DNA of 64,000 nt, from positions 16,260,704 through 16,324,703 of the forward strand of contig OY829328.1 of the NCBI GenBank assembly GCA_963691655.1, in the 5' to 3' direction. Below the pieces are notes generated by a model that saw only the letters and a program-made list of their open reading frames with translations, was not told the DNA's origin and made no database searches. The position numbers were made by a program, and so were the translations under genes. Origin of the DNA: Toxonevra muliebris. Its lineage: Eukaryota; Arthropoda; Insecta; Diptera; Pallopteridae. Each line of letters starts with the position of its first letter. The stretch's first letter is position 1. This document shows, piece after piece, positions 44,237 to 54,639 of this stretch.

Positions 44237-45645
44237 CGTCCCACTTTCTTTACCGCCTTTTGGTGTTCGGGACAGGTGGAACTGCCAGCTGCATGGTTAC
44301 CTTCGCATAGAACGCATTTGAGTGCATTTTTACAATTTGCTGCGTGATGACCTTCTTGACCGCATTTCCTACACTGGTTTCGGCGGTCAACTTCCTCTTT
44401 ACAGTTATGCGCCACATGATTATAGCCCCAACACTTGTAACATTGTGTCGGCGAGACACAATCACGTATTCGGCAAGATACCCAACCTATTCGTATACGC
44501 TGCATTTTTAAAACCTTTGTGGCGTCCACCACTGGCAGACTGATATAAGCTGTTTGCGTACCTTGCTGCCCCATTCTTATGCCGCGGATCGATCCTACGT
44601 TCGGACGCTGGATACCACATTGGTCATGTATTGCGTCACAAATCTCTCCTGGGGTCGTAATCTCATCGAGATCTCTCAACTGGATCGTGATAGAGTGAGT
44701 TTTCGCTGAGACTTTGGCCGCCTCTCCTAGCACTCCCTCCACATCAGCTTGGAATTTCACCACGCTCTGTTCCGGCGCACGCTTAAGTTGCAGCAGCAGC
44801 TCATTTTTCACAGTCCTGCGCATGTATGTCACACTTTCGCCCAATGACTTCAGTGCATCATCACTCTTAATTTTTCTCAAAATGTCGGCATATGTGGTAC
44901 CTTCGGTGGCCGCAATAATTATGGCATCTGGTTTGGGCCTTGTACTTCTATCCCTTTTCTTCTTACTAGAGTTCACCTTTGTCCAACCCTTCTTTTGCTT
45001 CGATTTCACTGTCTCCTGCTCTATATAGCCTTCTGATGTTGTCTGAGTCTTCGTTATTATTTCAGCTCTTGCTGGTATCGTTGCTTTGGGGGACTGCGTG
45101 CGTTTTGGAGAAGGTGTCTCCACGTCACTTGGTTGCCTCCTTTTCTGTTCTTCTCTGTGCTTGAGCCATGGTGATGTTTGGGAGAAATTATTCTTTCTTA
45201 TTACCTTTTTGGTTTCGTCATCTTTCTGCTCAATGGCGCACAGTTCGTATAACGCTCTGATACTATCGATCGCATCCCGCATCGGTTGGTGGACGGATCG
45301 CCTTTTCCCATCCTCCATCATTTCTACCAGACTCCTTATCTGTTCGCCCAGTTTGAGAAACGATATGTACTTCACAGTACCGTCTCCTGTTCGTGATGAC
45401 TTTTCACCGGAATTCTGTGCAATATCGTTGGTGGCCATCCGGTTTGGAGACCGGGGGATACCGCTTCTTTTGAATGGATTTATCACTACTGCGTTGTCTT
45501 CTGTTGTTTTTTTTTTTGGATTTTCTGTGTTTTTTTCTGTTATTTTGTTTATTGTTACATTATTCATTTTAATTGGGTCCCAACTCGAAGTCGTTATCTC
45601 TGTTAGTATGTGTGTGTGTGTGTGTGTTTTGTATTGTTCATGCAA
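44233..45645 (-). CDS. R1-clade ORF1: Gag-like nucleic-acid-binding protein
   Basis: Open frame of 470 codons. The first ATG lies in the (CA)n leader and gives an odd MHEQYKTHTHTH start; the ATG about 27 codons later (MNNVTINKI) may be the real one. The N-terminal half is basic and Ser/Lys-rich. The middle (about 240-390) resembles the RNA-binding region of insect non-LTR Gag proteins (TYADILRKIK..). Three zinc knuckles end it: CYKCWGYNHVAHNC (about 402), CRKCGQEGHHAANC (about 424) and CVLCEGNHAAGSSTC (about 442). It likely packages element RNA with ORF2. Confidence 0.92.
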   Translation of the reverse strand: MHEQYKTHTHTHILTEITTSSWDPIKMNNVTINKITEKNTENPKKKTTEDNAVVINPFKRSGIPRSPNRMATNDIAQNSGEKSSRTGDGTVKYISFLKLGEQIRSLVEMMEDGKRRSVHQPMRDAIDSIRALYELCAIEQKDDETKKVIRKNNFSQTSPWLKHREEQKRRQPSDVETPSPKRTQSPKATIPARAEIITKTQTTSEGYIEQETVKSKQKKGWTKVNSSKKKRDRSTRPKPDAIIIAATEGTTYADILRKIKSDDALKSLGESVTYMRRTVKNELLLQLKRAPEQSVVKFQADVEGVLGEAAKVSAKTHSITIQLRDLDEITTPGEICDAIHDQCGIQRPNVGSIRGIRMGQQGTQTAYISLPVVDATKVLKMQRIRIGWVSCRIRDCVSPTQCYKCWGYNHVAHNCKEEVDRRNQCRKCGQEGHHAANCKNALKCVLCEGNHAAGSSTCPEHQKAVKKVGR

Positions 45646-45660
45646 ATCCTTTTGTGTATA

Positions 45661-46073
45661 CTTCTGGTGTTATGAGGCATTTGCGTGAAGCAATTCGCCG
45701 AAAAAGACCAGAATTGTGGACAGAAAACTCGTGGATTTTGCACCATGATAACGCACCGTCACACAGTGCCATCATTATTCGTAATTTTTTGACGAAAAAC
45801 GCAAAAAATACCATCAAACAGCCACCGAATTCACCTGATTTGGGGAACGCGTTTCAGCAGCCAAGAGGAAATAATGGAAAAATCGCAGAAAGCACTGATG
45901 GACATACCGAAAACTGGATATGAAAAATGTTTCGAGGATTGGATCAAACGCTGGCATAAGTGTGTTGCAGTCGATGGGATTTACTTTGAAGGGTACAATA
46001 TAGATTTAGATGAATAAATTTGAACTTTTAATTTTCTGAATAAATTCCGGGAACTTTTTGATTAAGGTGGTAT
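45661..46073 (+). pseudogene. mariner copy 2, right half
   Basis: Resumes where the left half was broken. It reads RHLREAIRRKRPELWTENSW, HDNAPSHSAIII (second catalytic D) and PPNSPDL, then loses the APCDFF segment by deletion. It ends at the terminal repeat ATTCCGGGAACTTTTTGATT (about 46041-46060). It is highly similar to copy 1 at 398-836. Non-functional. Confidence 0.88.
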
Positions 46074-46074
46074 G

Positions 46075-46980
46075 AAAGTGGTCTAGCGATTATTGGGTTG
46101 AAATGATTTAACGTAAGATTATAGTTTTGTATCCCGGTCAAGGCAACATCAGGGAATTTTTAAAATATTACACCCCCACCTTTCGACAAACAATAACAAG
46201 CTTTTGAAGGTTTATATAAACTGCCATGTGTGCTTATTAGCTGTGTATGTTTGTATATAAACATGAGTATATTGTAAAATAATAAGTACATTACTTTAAA
46301 AATGGTTTATTTTTTTGGTTTGCTTAAATTTGTAAATGGTACTTTTCCTCGATTAAAAGAACTGCAACTTGTTTTTTATAGGGGCGTCCAATATGATTTA
46401 TCAACTTTTGTTCCTATTATCGGTTATGAGATAAAGTTGCTTCACATCAGATTCTAAGCAACATTGCCGAAGTCTATGTATTGATCCAGTGGACTTTTAT
46501 TAGCAGAATCGGATTTCTATACCCCATTACCTCATGATCACCAAGTTATCGTGACAAAAAGTGAATCTTACTGGAGAATTTTTTTTGTACTTTAATATTG
46601 TATGCTGCTATAAGGGAAACCCAACTGATTTCTCCTAGAATTTCTATTTATGTACATGAATAAGTTTGTGGAAAGATGCTCAATTATTGACAAAAAAAGA
46701 TGTTGAATAAATAGGCGATTATGGTCATGGGTCGATTTTCACTACTAGAGTATCGTCGTAAACTGTGCATTAAATACTAGAATGTACCAAATCTTTTTAG
46801 TTCCATAAACTGAACAGTTCCCTTGCTTTGCCACAAATATCTAACTGATCTTAACTGGGGGAGAGCAAAAAGGGTGTATAATTTTATGGGGCAGAGAATT
46901 CTTCAAGCATACGGTCAGATACAATATGATTCAAAGATATTAAATCAATATATTACACAAAATATTATGTAACTTAACTC
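46075..46980. other. intron sequence without recognised feature
   Basis: AT-rich; nothing coding or repeat-like could be identified. Confidence 0.4.
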
Positions 46981-46982
46981 TC

Positions 46983-47400
46983 ATTAGGGTACCTGGGCAT
47001 AGGAACATTAGCAAAACTAAGAATGCCGATGCTCTGGCTTGACATGATTCTTTGCCGAACATTTCTTAGTCGAAACAGGTTCTACCTCCCCTAAGTTTCG
47101 TTAAAAGAGATATTTTCAAGCATTTTTTTCAACATTCCGACTTCAGATGAAGAGGACTAACAACTTGCGTCACATCAAGAACGATGTGGCGTCTATATAA
47201 GCTATCGATAACTAAAGAACTCTTCTCTTTTTCCAGGGTGGAAATCGCATGAATAACCGCACTTTATACGGAACTTCGGGTGGTTGGCTCGCATGCAGCG
47301 AGAATGAGTGTCTCTCATAATGATTTCTGCCGTAGTTGACATGACACCAAATAGATCGAAAGTCTTGAAATCTTGTGTGACTGTTTGGCCTTAGCAAGAT
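46983..47400 (+). pseudogene. non-LTR RNase H and Cys-tail remnant
   Basis: The plus strand, across frameshifts, reads VPGHRNISKTKNADALA (RNase H motif VPGHxxxxGNExADxLA, about 46989-47040). Further on it reads SHAARMSVSHNDFCRS (about 47290-47340), close to the xHAxRMGVxHNDFCRSC block at the C-terminus of Jockey/LOA-type elements. Stops make it a relic. Confidence 0.6.
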
Positions 47401-47503
47401 ATAGACTCACAAACTTAAGCAAACCTTTCTCATGCAGTATATGCGAAGCTGCTAATGTCAACCCCAGCATTCTAGAAAGCTTTCCTTAGACTTAACTTTC
47501 GAG

Positions 47504-47742
47504 ATGACGACCTCGATAGTCTAGTGTATAGTGCACTAGACTTTCATCCAAAAGATTGCGGGTTTGATTCTCGTCTTGGTCTGATGGTTAATTCTCATAA
47601 ATTTCTTATGTTCACTATCGATATGAAGTGGATTGGAATTATAAGAATTTGTACAAGTACACACCTTGGTTGGAAATGGCATAACCACCGAGCTGATAAA
47701 AAATTGCCACAGCCGTTCGGAAACGGCGTTAAACTGTAAGTC
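47504..47742 (+). mobile_element. tRNA-derived SINE, family A, copy 2
   Basis: A-box-like TAGTCTAGTGTATAGTGC and B-box-like GGGTTTGATTCTC, then the body shared with the copy at 13515-13733, and a 3' end CCGTTCGGAAACGGCGTTAAAC. Uninterrupted, about 240 bp. Confidence 0.8.
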
Positions 47743-47750
47743 ACCTACCA

Positions 47751-47945
47751 TCGCCACTGTGGTCTAGTGGCAGAGTGCCAGACTCTTGCCTCTGGAGACC
47801 CGAGTTCGATTCTTGGCTTGGGTATGTTTTTTATCTATCTTTCTTTCTCTCTTCCTTTTTTTCTTTCTTGGGGCTTTGGTACATTAGATCTTATAGGTCG
47901 CAGTGCCTGACTCTCGAGTCGTCCTTTCTTCAAATAATAATAATA
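47751..47945 (+). mobile_element. tRNA-derived SINE, family B
   Basis: The tRNA-like head has a strong A-box (TGGTCTAGTGGCAGAGTGCC) and B-box (GAGTTCGATTC), followed by a TTTCT-rich tract. The 3' body is GGTACATTAGATCTTATAGG then GCAGTGCCTGACTCTCGAG, ending in an AATAATAATAATAA tail. It sits directly behind SINE A. A functional tRNA is excluded by the lack of a paired acceptor stem. Confidence 0.65.
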
Positions 47946-48649
47946 ACTTTCGAGATAGTGGTATCAAAAAGGCGCTATTGCGCTAATTGGGCTTCTTCGG
48001 GTAATCGAAGGAGCAATCACTCAACCTAACCTGTACCTATTAACACTAGTTTATAAAAAATTTCCCAAAGAACCATAATCAGAAAAATCTTTTCTAAAAG
48101 TAATATTTCGTCAGGTATCAAAATGTTGTTTGATGTTGGATCGATTCCAAATCTGATTGAAATTTGTAGAGAAAACTCTAATAAAAATTGTAATATTTTA
48201 TATTTATGAATCGCATTAGTTGATTGATTGCTGTAAACCAAAACATTCAAAAAAGTATAATTTTTTTTATTCGTTTCTCTCAATTTTTTAAATTTCCATT
48301 TACTTTGGATAAAAATAAAATTTATGGTAGAAAAAAGTTGTGAAGAAGAAAATTAATCACTTTAAGCACACTTACTCCAACATTGAATGTGTTTTCGGTT
48401 TTATGTAATTAATCTTCCAAAGCTATTTCCAATTTCTTCCAACAAAGTTCGTTCTGTTTTTTCTAGTGAAAACTTCGGCAGATTTTGTAAACTCATGTAA
48501 TCTGTTTTACGACCTTAATGTGAACTTGTTAAGTTAGCAGTGCCAGTCAAGGGTCAGATGAGAGTAGAAATAGAGAACTACAAAATAAACTTTGCCAAAT
48601 AAGGGCCAATTATGGGCTTTCTTGGTGTGTAAAAATAACTGACAGAGCT

Positions 48650-49150
48650 GGGCAGTAAGGATTACGATTACATTTTGATTACTGTAATCGTAATCATGCT
48701 TTTCTTTTTTAATTTCGCCTGATAACTAATGTTTAATTCCATTTCTTGCTTACAGGTACTAGACGCTCTTAGTATTTTGTCCAATATACTTAATATTTTT
48801 GAAGTGAAACTTCTTTTCTCTTGTCCTAGAGTAAAACCAACCAGATGTGACGTCGCGCGTAAGTTTGCAATGCGACATAATTTTGTCGAGCAATGTACAT
48901 GAGGGGCTAAATATCAATATTCCGTAACTGAATTCACGAGCAAACTATATAATAAACGATTCATAAATAGTTTTAATTCAATATAACATATTAATTACAC
49001 ACACACAAACAGAATAACAGATAGCGTCGCCATCTTAAAGTTTGTGACAGTTATACATTTCACATACAAATGGCGCAAATGTCCAAGGAATTACATAAAT
49101 TACAATTACAATTACAATTGTCATCGAAATTACCGGTACAGAGTTGCAAT
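48650..49150. repeat. GTAATC-rich repeat unit (possible hAT remnant)
   Basis: Left end CAGAGCTGGGCAGTAAGGATTAC with GATTACxGTAATC repeats. At the right, AATTACAATTACAATTACAATTG is followed by TTACCGGTACAGAGTTG. The left end resembles a hAT terminus, but no matching end or 8-bp duplication could be confirmed. Confidence 0.35.
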
Positions 49151-49165
49151 TTTTGTTCTAGCATT

Positions 49166-49372
49166 AATTGGTTGTGTATTAACGAACACAATGTAGAAGT
49201 GAAACTTCTTGTGAACTAAACGAAACACAAGCAAATGAAATTAAAAAACACAAGCCAACGAAGTAAAAAATTTAGCGTTTGAAAAATTTCATTTGCTTGT
49301 TATTTGCTTGTGTTTCGTTTAGTTCACAAGAAGTTTCACTTCTGCCTTGTGTTCGTTAATACACAACCAATT
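49166..49372. repeat. 207-bp fold-back element with about 75-bp arms
   Basis: The left arm AATTGGTTGTGTATTAACGA ... AACTAAACGAAACACAAGCA is repeated in inverse orientation on the right with only a few differences (for example AATGTAGAAG versus AAGGCAGAAG). The loop is about 50 bp. No coding region and no clear duplication. Confidence 0.85.
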
Positions 49373-50860
49373 TTTTTAATTTGTTAATTTTACTTTCATC
49401 AGTTCACGTTTTCAATAAATAATTGCATTAAAAAAAATTAAAATAAAATTCTCATTTACAGAAATAATATGTAAATAATGAAAAATAATAATAGCAATAA
49501 AAGTGAATCTTAAATGAACATATTTCACATCACAAATGGGGGAGTGTGACAAAGACAGAGAAAGACAGAAATAGAGGTAGTGAGAGGATGCAATTGCAAA
49601 AGGATAACTATGATTAAAAATAAGTGAGATTTACAACATTTAATGAATGCTTCAGCTATAAAAATATGTTGGAATACATAAACATGAAATTATATGTTGT
49701 TTATTTTTTAATATTTTAATGCAATCAAACTGCAAAATTTCGAAGGGGAAAAATATTAATTACAATGATATGCAACTAACACACACATAGATATGTACAT
49801 AGTCATACAGGAATGTCAGATGATGCAAACCATTTGCATATAGTATAAAAATTTATATAGTAATGAAATTATGTAAACATTTTTTGTTTTTTATTGAAAA
49901 TTTACTTCACGTAAATATAAATTGTTTTTGATTAAATAACGATTGTCTGAATTTGTGTATGTGTTAAATAAATAACAATTGTGAATTAAATGAAAAATGA
50001 TTTTTAAAATTTTTTATAATTGTTTTTGTGTGGTTACATAACAAGGTAAATAAAAATATATACAATATTTTTAATTTGTTAATTAATTGAACAATTTATT
50101 GGTAAATACACATTTGCACAGAAAAGTCTTGAATGAACTTATATTAAAGAATATATCAGAAGGAGTAATGGAACAAGAAAATAATTTTGAAGAAAAACTT
50201 TGAAGCATTCTAAATTTCAGCCTGTACCAAGAATTTGGTTTGCATTGATATAAATTGTTTCATTGGATCCCTTGTATTAAATTTCCGTGAAATTTGCTGA
50301 CAAAATTGGTTGAATTTTTTTCGACTGACGTTGAAGCAAGGGAAAAGATTTTAGTTGACCATTTCAACTAGGAATCTTTACGTAAAAATTATAATTATAA
50401 TTTTCAAATGCTTCGGCTGACCAAACCTTAAGAAAAAAGTCATATTTTTTCCAAGTGTTACTTTTTATAACTTATAATCTGTTCTGAATTTCACTTCCGA
50501 GTGAAATAGAAATCAATCAAGTGCAATTAAAATTACTGTAATTTCATAACATGGCTAAATAACTTCAAAATTAATGATCACAGTGAAAATTTATGGTTCA
50601 TGATTTGTGCTATGAGTATCTATATCTTGTTGTACGGTTAGTCAACTCATTTTACCTTCAAAATACACAAAAAAAGTACTGAAATGTTGTATTGGAGACA
50701 TCTGGAAATAGCGTTATAGAAATTTTTAAAATTGGACCACGATTTTTTGTAGCTACTTAAAATTGGTTTAAGCATGTTCTTGCTACAAAGGAAAATAATT
50801 CGTTTGATCATGTAATTTATTCTTACATTCTTTAATTTTTAATTTTTACGATACAACAGT

Positions 50861-51085
50861 TCAATGGAAGGCCTAGATCGAGCTTGTTGCATCCAATCAT
50901 ATTGAGTGGAATGGAAGGGCATTGCGCATGGCGAAATGAAGAGCAATTTTACTCTTGTAGGTTAGCTCTTGTTAGCCAAGATATGGTGCAGTGTAGAAAC
51001 ATTTTTTGTTTTCGAGCGTGCTGAGATTTGAACCCGGGCACCTCTGCGTACCAGTCCAGCACACTAACCACTAGGTTACAGTGAT
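50861..51085 (-). mobile_element. tRNA-derived SINE, family C
   Basis: Minus strand: A-box TAACCTAGTGGTTAGTGTGC (about 51060-51079) and B-box GGGTTCAAATC (about 51028-51038), body, and a 3' end complementary to CAATGGAAGGCCTAGATCGA. A damaged relative lies at 36910-37070. It lies in the intron of the channel gene, sense orientation. Confidence 0.75.
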
Positions 51086-51089
51086 CAAG

Positions 51090-51968
51090 TTTATTTTTTG
51101 TTTCCCTTGCGTTATACAAAAAAGATGAAAACTTCTTAAGCTTCATTAACAATTATGAAGTCGTAACTTTACGTTTATGATTATTTGAACTGAGATAGCC
51201 AATGTCTGTTTATATGAGATTGTTAGCCACCTCTGTAAGCTCTTTTAGTATAATTATCTGGTCATCATTCGTTTTTTTAACTTAGAATTATATTTCCTAA
51301 GTTCAAAACCTATAGACTTGTTCAAAGTCCCAAAGAATTCTGTAATACAAATCTAAAAAATAAATATTTTACCTGTAAACGAGATTTTATTCGCGTTTGA
51401 AATACTTAATATCTGGTCATTTCCCACTCCTAAAAATTTAAATTCAAATATTTTCATATTTGGCTTTCGACATTGTAGTTCAATTTGATATTGTTAAGTT
51501 AAATTTTACACTCCACCACAGGATGCTCAATTAATCAATCAATTAAAAGAAGAAAAAGAAAAAATTTTATATTCGTTCACCAATTAATGCGGAATAAATA
51601 TGACAATCATTCAATAAAAATTTAAAAAAGAAAAAAAAAAAAAACATTTAATGCAAATGCAAGAAAACAACAATGTATCAGTGAATCAAATCATTATTTT
51701 GTTTTATTGTAAATATATTAATTTTTATAAGTTTTTGAGCAATTTTCAAAGAGAGAGGGAAAGAAAACAGGCATACAAAGATGATATTTACTATTACGAA
51801 TATTATGCCTATAATTTTTCTATATTTATGTGTGATATTTATGGTTATTAATCATCATTATTGTGATGTCATCATTAATTGTATTAATTGTTATTAATTT
51901 ACTTGTATTATGCATGTATATATTGTTCCGCCTGGCGCACTAAAACTGATATTTACCAAGTTCTTTAC
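51090..51968. other. intron sequence upstream-adjacent to the cNMP exon
   Basis: AT-rich, no exon or element recognised. Confidence 0.45.
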
Positions 51969-52106
51969 CTGCTGTGCCCATATTCAGTATACTAATCTCG
52001 CCAAAGTAGGAACCTGCCTTCAATGAAGCCATCACAGTTTTCCCATTATCGGCAACAACCTGCAAGCGGCCACGATTCACAATGTACATTTCCTTGCCAA
52101 CTTCAC
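51969..52106 (-). CDS. Cngl: Cngl-like channel, cyclic-nucleotide-binding domain, middle exon
   Basis: A 138-bp exon, acceptor CCAAACAG|GT and donor GCAG|GTAAAG, phase 1 at both ends. It reads (G)[18 protein letters not shown], then [20 protein letters not shown] and ILNMGTA. This is the beta-roll of the cyclic-nucleotide-binding domain; SYFGEIS begins the phosphate-binding cassette that is finished in the next exon at 35611-35778. The intron therefore splits the cassette. The sequence matches CNG channels better than protein kinase G or EPAC. Confidence 0.93.
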
Positions 52107-52794
52107 CTGTTTGGGCGTGGACGTTGAGATGAAGATGAGTGATTGCGGTTTGAGGATGGGGATGGGTTGGTTGATTGGTCGATGAGTGGTGAAATGGCAA
52201 TGAAAGGAAAACGTTTGCGGTAAATGGAAAGAAGTGTAGGAGAGGTTTACATTTTGTTTTTGCAAATTGCAATCATTGTCGTTGTCAATCGTTAACATTT
52301 TGAAGGTGTTGTTGTTTAGTGTGGTGCGGTTGATTTATGTTTAGTAGTTTCGGTTTTTTCCAGGTTGTCATAGATAGTTCGTTGCATGGAAGACAAATAT
52401 ATGAATAGATAGATAAGCAGAAGGTTGGTATGAATAGACGGCGGATGGTTAGATTAAAGAACGTTGATGGCATTCAGTTAAGTAGAGCAGATATTGAAAC
52501 GAGTTTCATTTGAAAGTTGAATGAATAATGTGTGTGTGTGTATAATGATGATGAGCATCAGATAGAAAAGAAGAATAAAAGTGATATCGGTCAAGTATTT
52601 TCAATGATTTTTATCAATAATTTCAATGCGACTTTTTGGTAGCATATAAACTCTTTAATATTAGAAAATTGGAATTCAATTTAACTACTACTGCATACAA
52701 ATCCTCTAGGCACTGCATATGAAATGATGATGAATTCTTACAATTGCATACATCTGCATAAACACGCCCACATACACGCACAAAACGGACTTAC

Positions 52795-52936
52795 CTTTTC
52801 GACAAATATAATCACCCGGTGAAAATAGAACTGGCCTTAGTCGTAGCACTAACTCGCATAGGAAACCCGCTTCGGTATTTTGAAATATTTCAACTCGCTT
52901 AAGTGTATCTAAATGGACGTTAATTGCTATTTCAGC
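52795..52936 (-). CDS. Cngl: Cngl-like channel, C-linker end and start of binding domain
   Basis: A 142-bp exon, acceptor CATTTTTCAG|GCT and donor AAAAG|GTAAGT. It enters in phase 0 and leaves in phase 1. It reads [40 protein letters not shown] and GDYICRKG. [19 protein letters not shown] is the hallmark CNG-channel C-linker helix that couples ligand binding to the gate; [17 protein letters not shown] opens the beta-roll. Confidence 0.93.
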
Positions 52937-53149
52937 CTGAAAAATGTAAAAAGAGGTAGGCATAAGTTCGGAAATGTGCAAATCAACATACGCATACTGC
53001 AAATTGCAAAAAGAAAAAAAACAAAAATGTAGGCACACATGCTCACATACATGCAAGTGCCACAGAACAATTGCAACAATTTAGCATTCGAAACGATAAA
53101 TGTCTGTAACTAACATACATTTCCATAAAACATACACATGTATATACAT

Positions 53150-54317
53150 TAGAGGTGCCCATTGTTGTATGAAAACAATAAAGTTTATTTGATTTTTGAG
53201 ATCCGAGCACCTACATAAATATGCTTAAAACTAAATTTCGTATTACTCAGACGACTGAAAATTGATCCTCGTATCCCACGAATAATTAAAAGTAGAAAAA
53301 TTGCAACAATTTTGCTACGTCTGGCATCTCATACATTATTTCTATATGACGTAATCATATTTTTGACCATATTTAGCGATTTTTGATATGTTTTGAAGTA
53401 AGCAACTTTTACAAACGATATAACTCAAAAAGTAAGTGAGCTATGACAACAAAAATTACATTTACTTTAAGTTCGAATATTTTTCTAAATATAAAGCTGA
53501 AATCCTTTTTTCGTTTCCTAGACTTTTTTTCTAATTTATGGTAGAAAAAAGTATCACAAAATTGAAACAGTTTTGTATCAGAAAATCCATTTAATTTAAA
53601 AAGTAGAAAAACTAGAGTAAAGATAACTGCTTATGGTTAAAGTTTGAACCTTTTTATAGATAACTAGTATAACATTGTGGGTCTTCCATTTGGTTTTATA
53701 TTTTTGATATATTTTAGAAAAATTGTCTAAAAAATCCAAATTTTTCGACTTTGAATCAGAATACCTCGTAAATTTCATGAACGAAATACATGTGATTTAT
53801 AAGTTGTACGAATTTTATTTTTGTGTAAAAACTTCAGAGCAGGTGAATCAAGAATTTTTGTTTTTTAAACAAAATTTTGTTAAAAGTTTCCAAAATTTTC
53901 AAAGGCAATTTTCAATTTTTATTTGACATAAAACCGAAAAACTGAGTATGCCATCGAGATCTAAGTCACCTAATTATATAAAAATATAATTCAGTGATTA
54001 TTATATAGAAATATAATTAGGTGATAATTAGTATGAAATGCTTGACGTAAATTTTGTGTTTATTGCAAATAGTGTAATTAAAACACTATTTTTATATCGT
54101 TCATAAAGTCAAAAAATATTTCAAGTCTTTAAGAATTCTGATTCCAACTTCGTTCGAGACTTTCAATGCAGTTGGAATACTGATTCCAACTGTCATCACG
54201 TTTTTATTTCTAAATATTTTGACCAGGGCTACGACGATGTAAGAGAAAAATTTTATGACCGGTTTTTAAAAATCAAAGAAGCATAAAATTTTTCTCATAC
54301 AAATGTGGACACCTCTA
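53150..54317. mobile_element. hAT-type element in the channel intron (1,168 bp)
   Basis: The ends are TAGAGGTGCCCATTG and the complement of TAGAGGTGTCCACATT. The flanking 8-mers ATATACAT (53142-53149) and ATGTACAT (54318-54325) agree at seven of eight positions. The terminus resembles that of the element at 24060-26712 (TAGAGTGTCCC). An inverted pair of GATTCCAACT motifs is near 54137-54195. No transposase frame. Confidence 0.7.
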
Positions 54318-54477
54318 ATGTACATACATACATACATACACACATGCATGTGTGTGCTTACTGTTATTCCTATTTTCGTTTCGTGTGCCTGTCTCTATAC
54401 GTGAGTAAATCTTTCATTCACATATTCTCTTATTAGTCGGCATTGTTATTGCCATTCTGTGAAATACTCATATTTAC

Positions 54478-54629
54478 CTTTAATTTATCAGGAAGACAGG
54501 ATACGGCTCGCTCCTCATCGGAGCATTTTTGGGTCAGCCACAGGTAATCGAACCATTTAATGACTTTTACTTGCAGATGGTTGGGCACACGCCGCATACG
54601 CATATAGGTTTTTACGCCATCCAGTTTGG
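54478..54629 (-). CDS. Cngl: Cngl-like channel, C-linker exon
   Basis: A 152-bp exon, acceptor AATCATTGCAG|CC and donor TTAAAG|GTAAAT. It enters in phase 1 and leaves in phase 0. It reads (A)KLDGVKTYMRMRRVPNHLQ, VKVIKWFDYLWLTQKCSDEE and RAVSCLPDKLK. FxAKLDGVKxYMxxRxVxxxLQxxVIKWFDYLW is the A'-B' helix region of CNG channel C-linkers, immediately after S6 and the pore. The transmembrane exons must lie to the right, beyond 64000 or in sequence where I see no match. This is the most 5' exon visible here. Confidence 0.93.
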
Positions 54630-54639
54630 CTGCAATGAT

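Larger units (their letters stand above)
41069..45660 (-). mobile_element. near-complete R1-clade non-LTR retrotransposon (element 1)
   Basis: Minus-strand element with a 34-nt poly(A) tail (T-run at 41071-41104), a 3' UTR of about 170 nt and two long open frames overlapping by ATGA at 44233-44236. The 5' end is a short (CA)n-containing leader at about 45600-45660. Imperfect duplications flank it (GTATTATTTGTG on the left, GTATACTTCTGGTG on the right). It inserted into a mariner within an intron of the Cngl-like gene, in the gene's sense orientation. Both frames are intact, so it may be young and competent. Confidence 0.93.

Noticed and set aside
44322..45164. CRISPR-like or prokaryotic repeat structures anywhere in the window
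   Set aside because: No spaced palindromic repeat array exists; all regular repeats are microsatellites, minisatellites or CCTAA arrays, and the genome is eukaryotic.
41619..45688. Many plus-strand open frames opposite the retrotransposon ORFs
   Set aside because: Shadows of the R1-clade ORF1 and ORF2; no family motifs of their own.
47751..47825. Functional tRNA gene
   Set aside because: A- and B-box are good, but no acceptor stem pairs and no T-run terminator follows; it heads a SINE. The same applies at 13515, 47504 and 51085.
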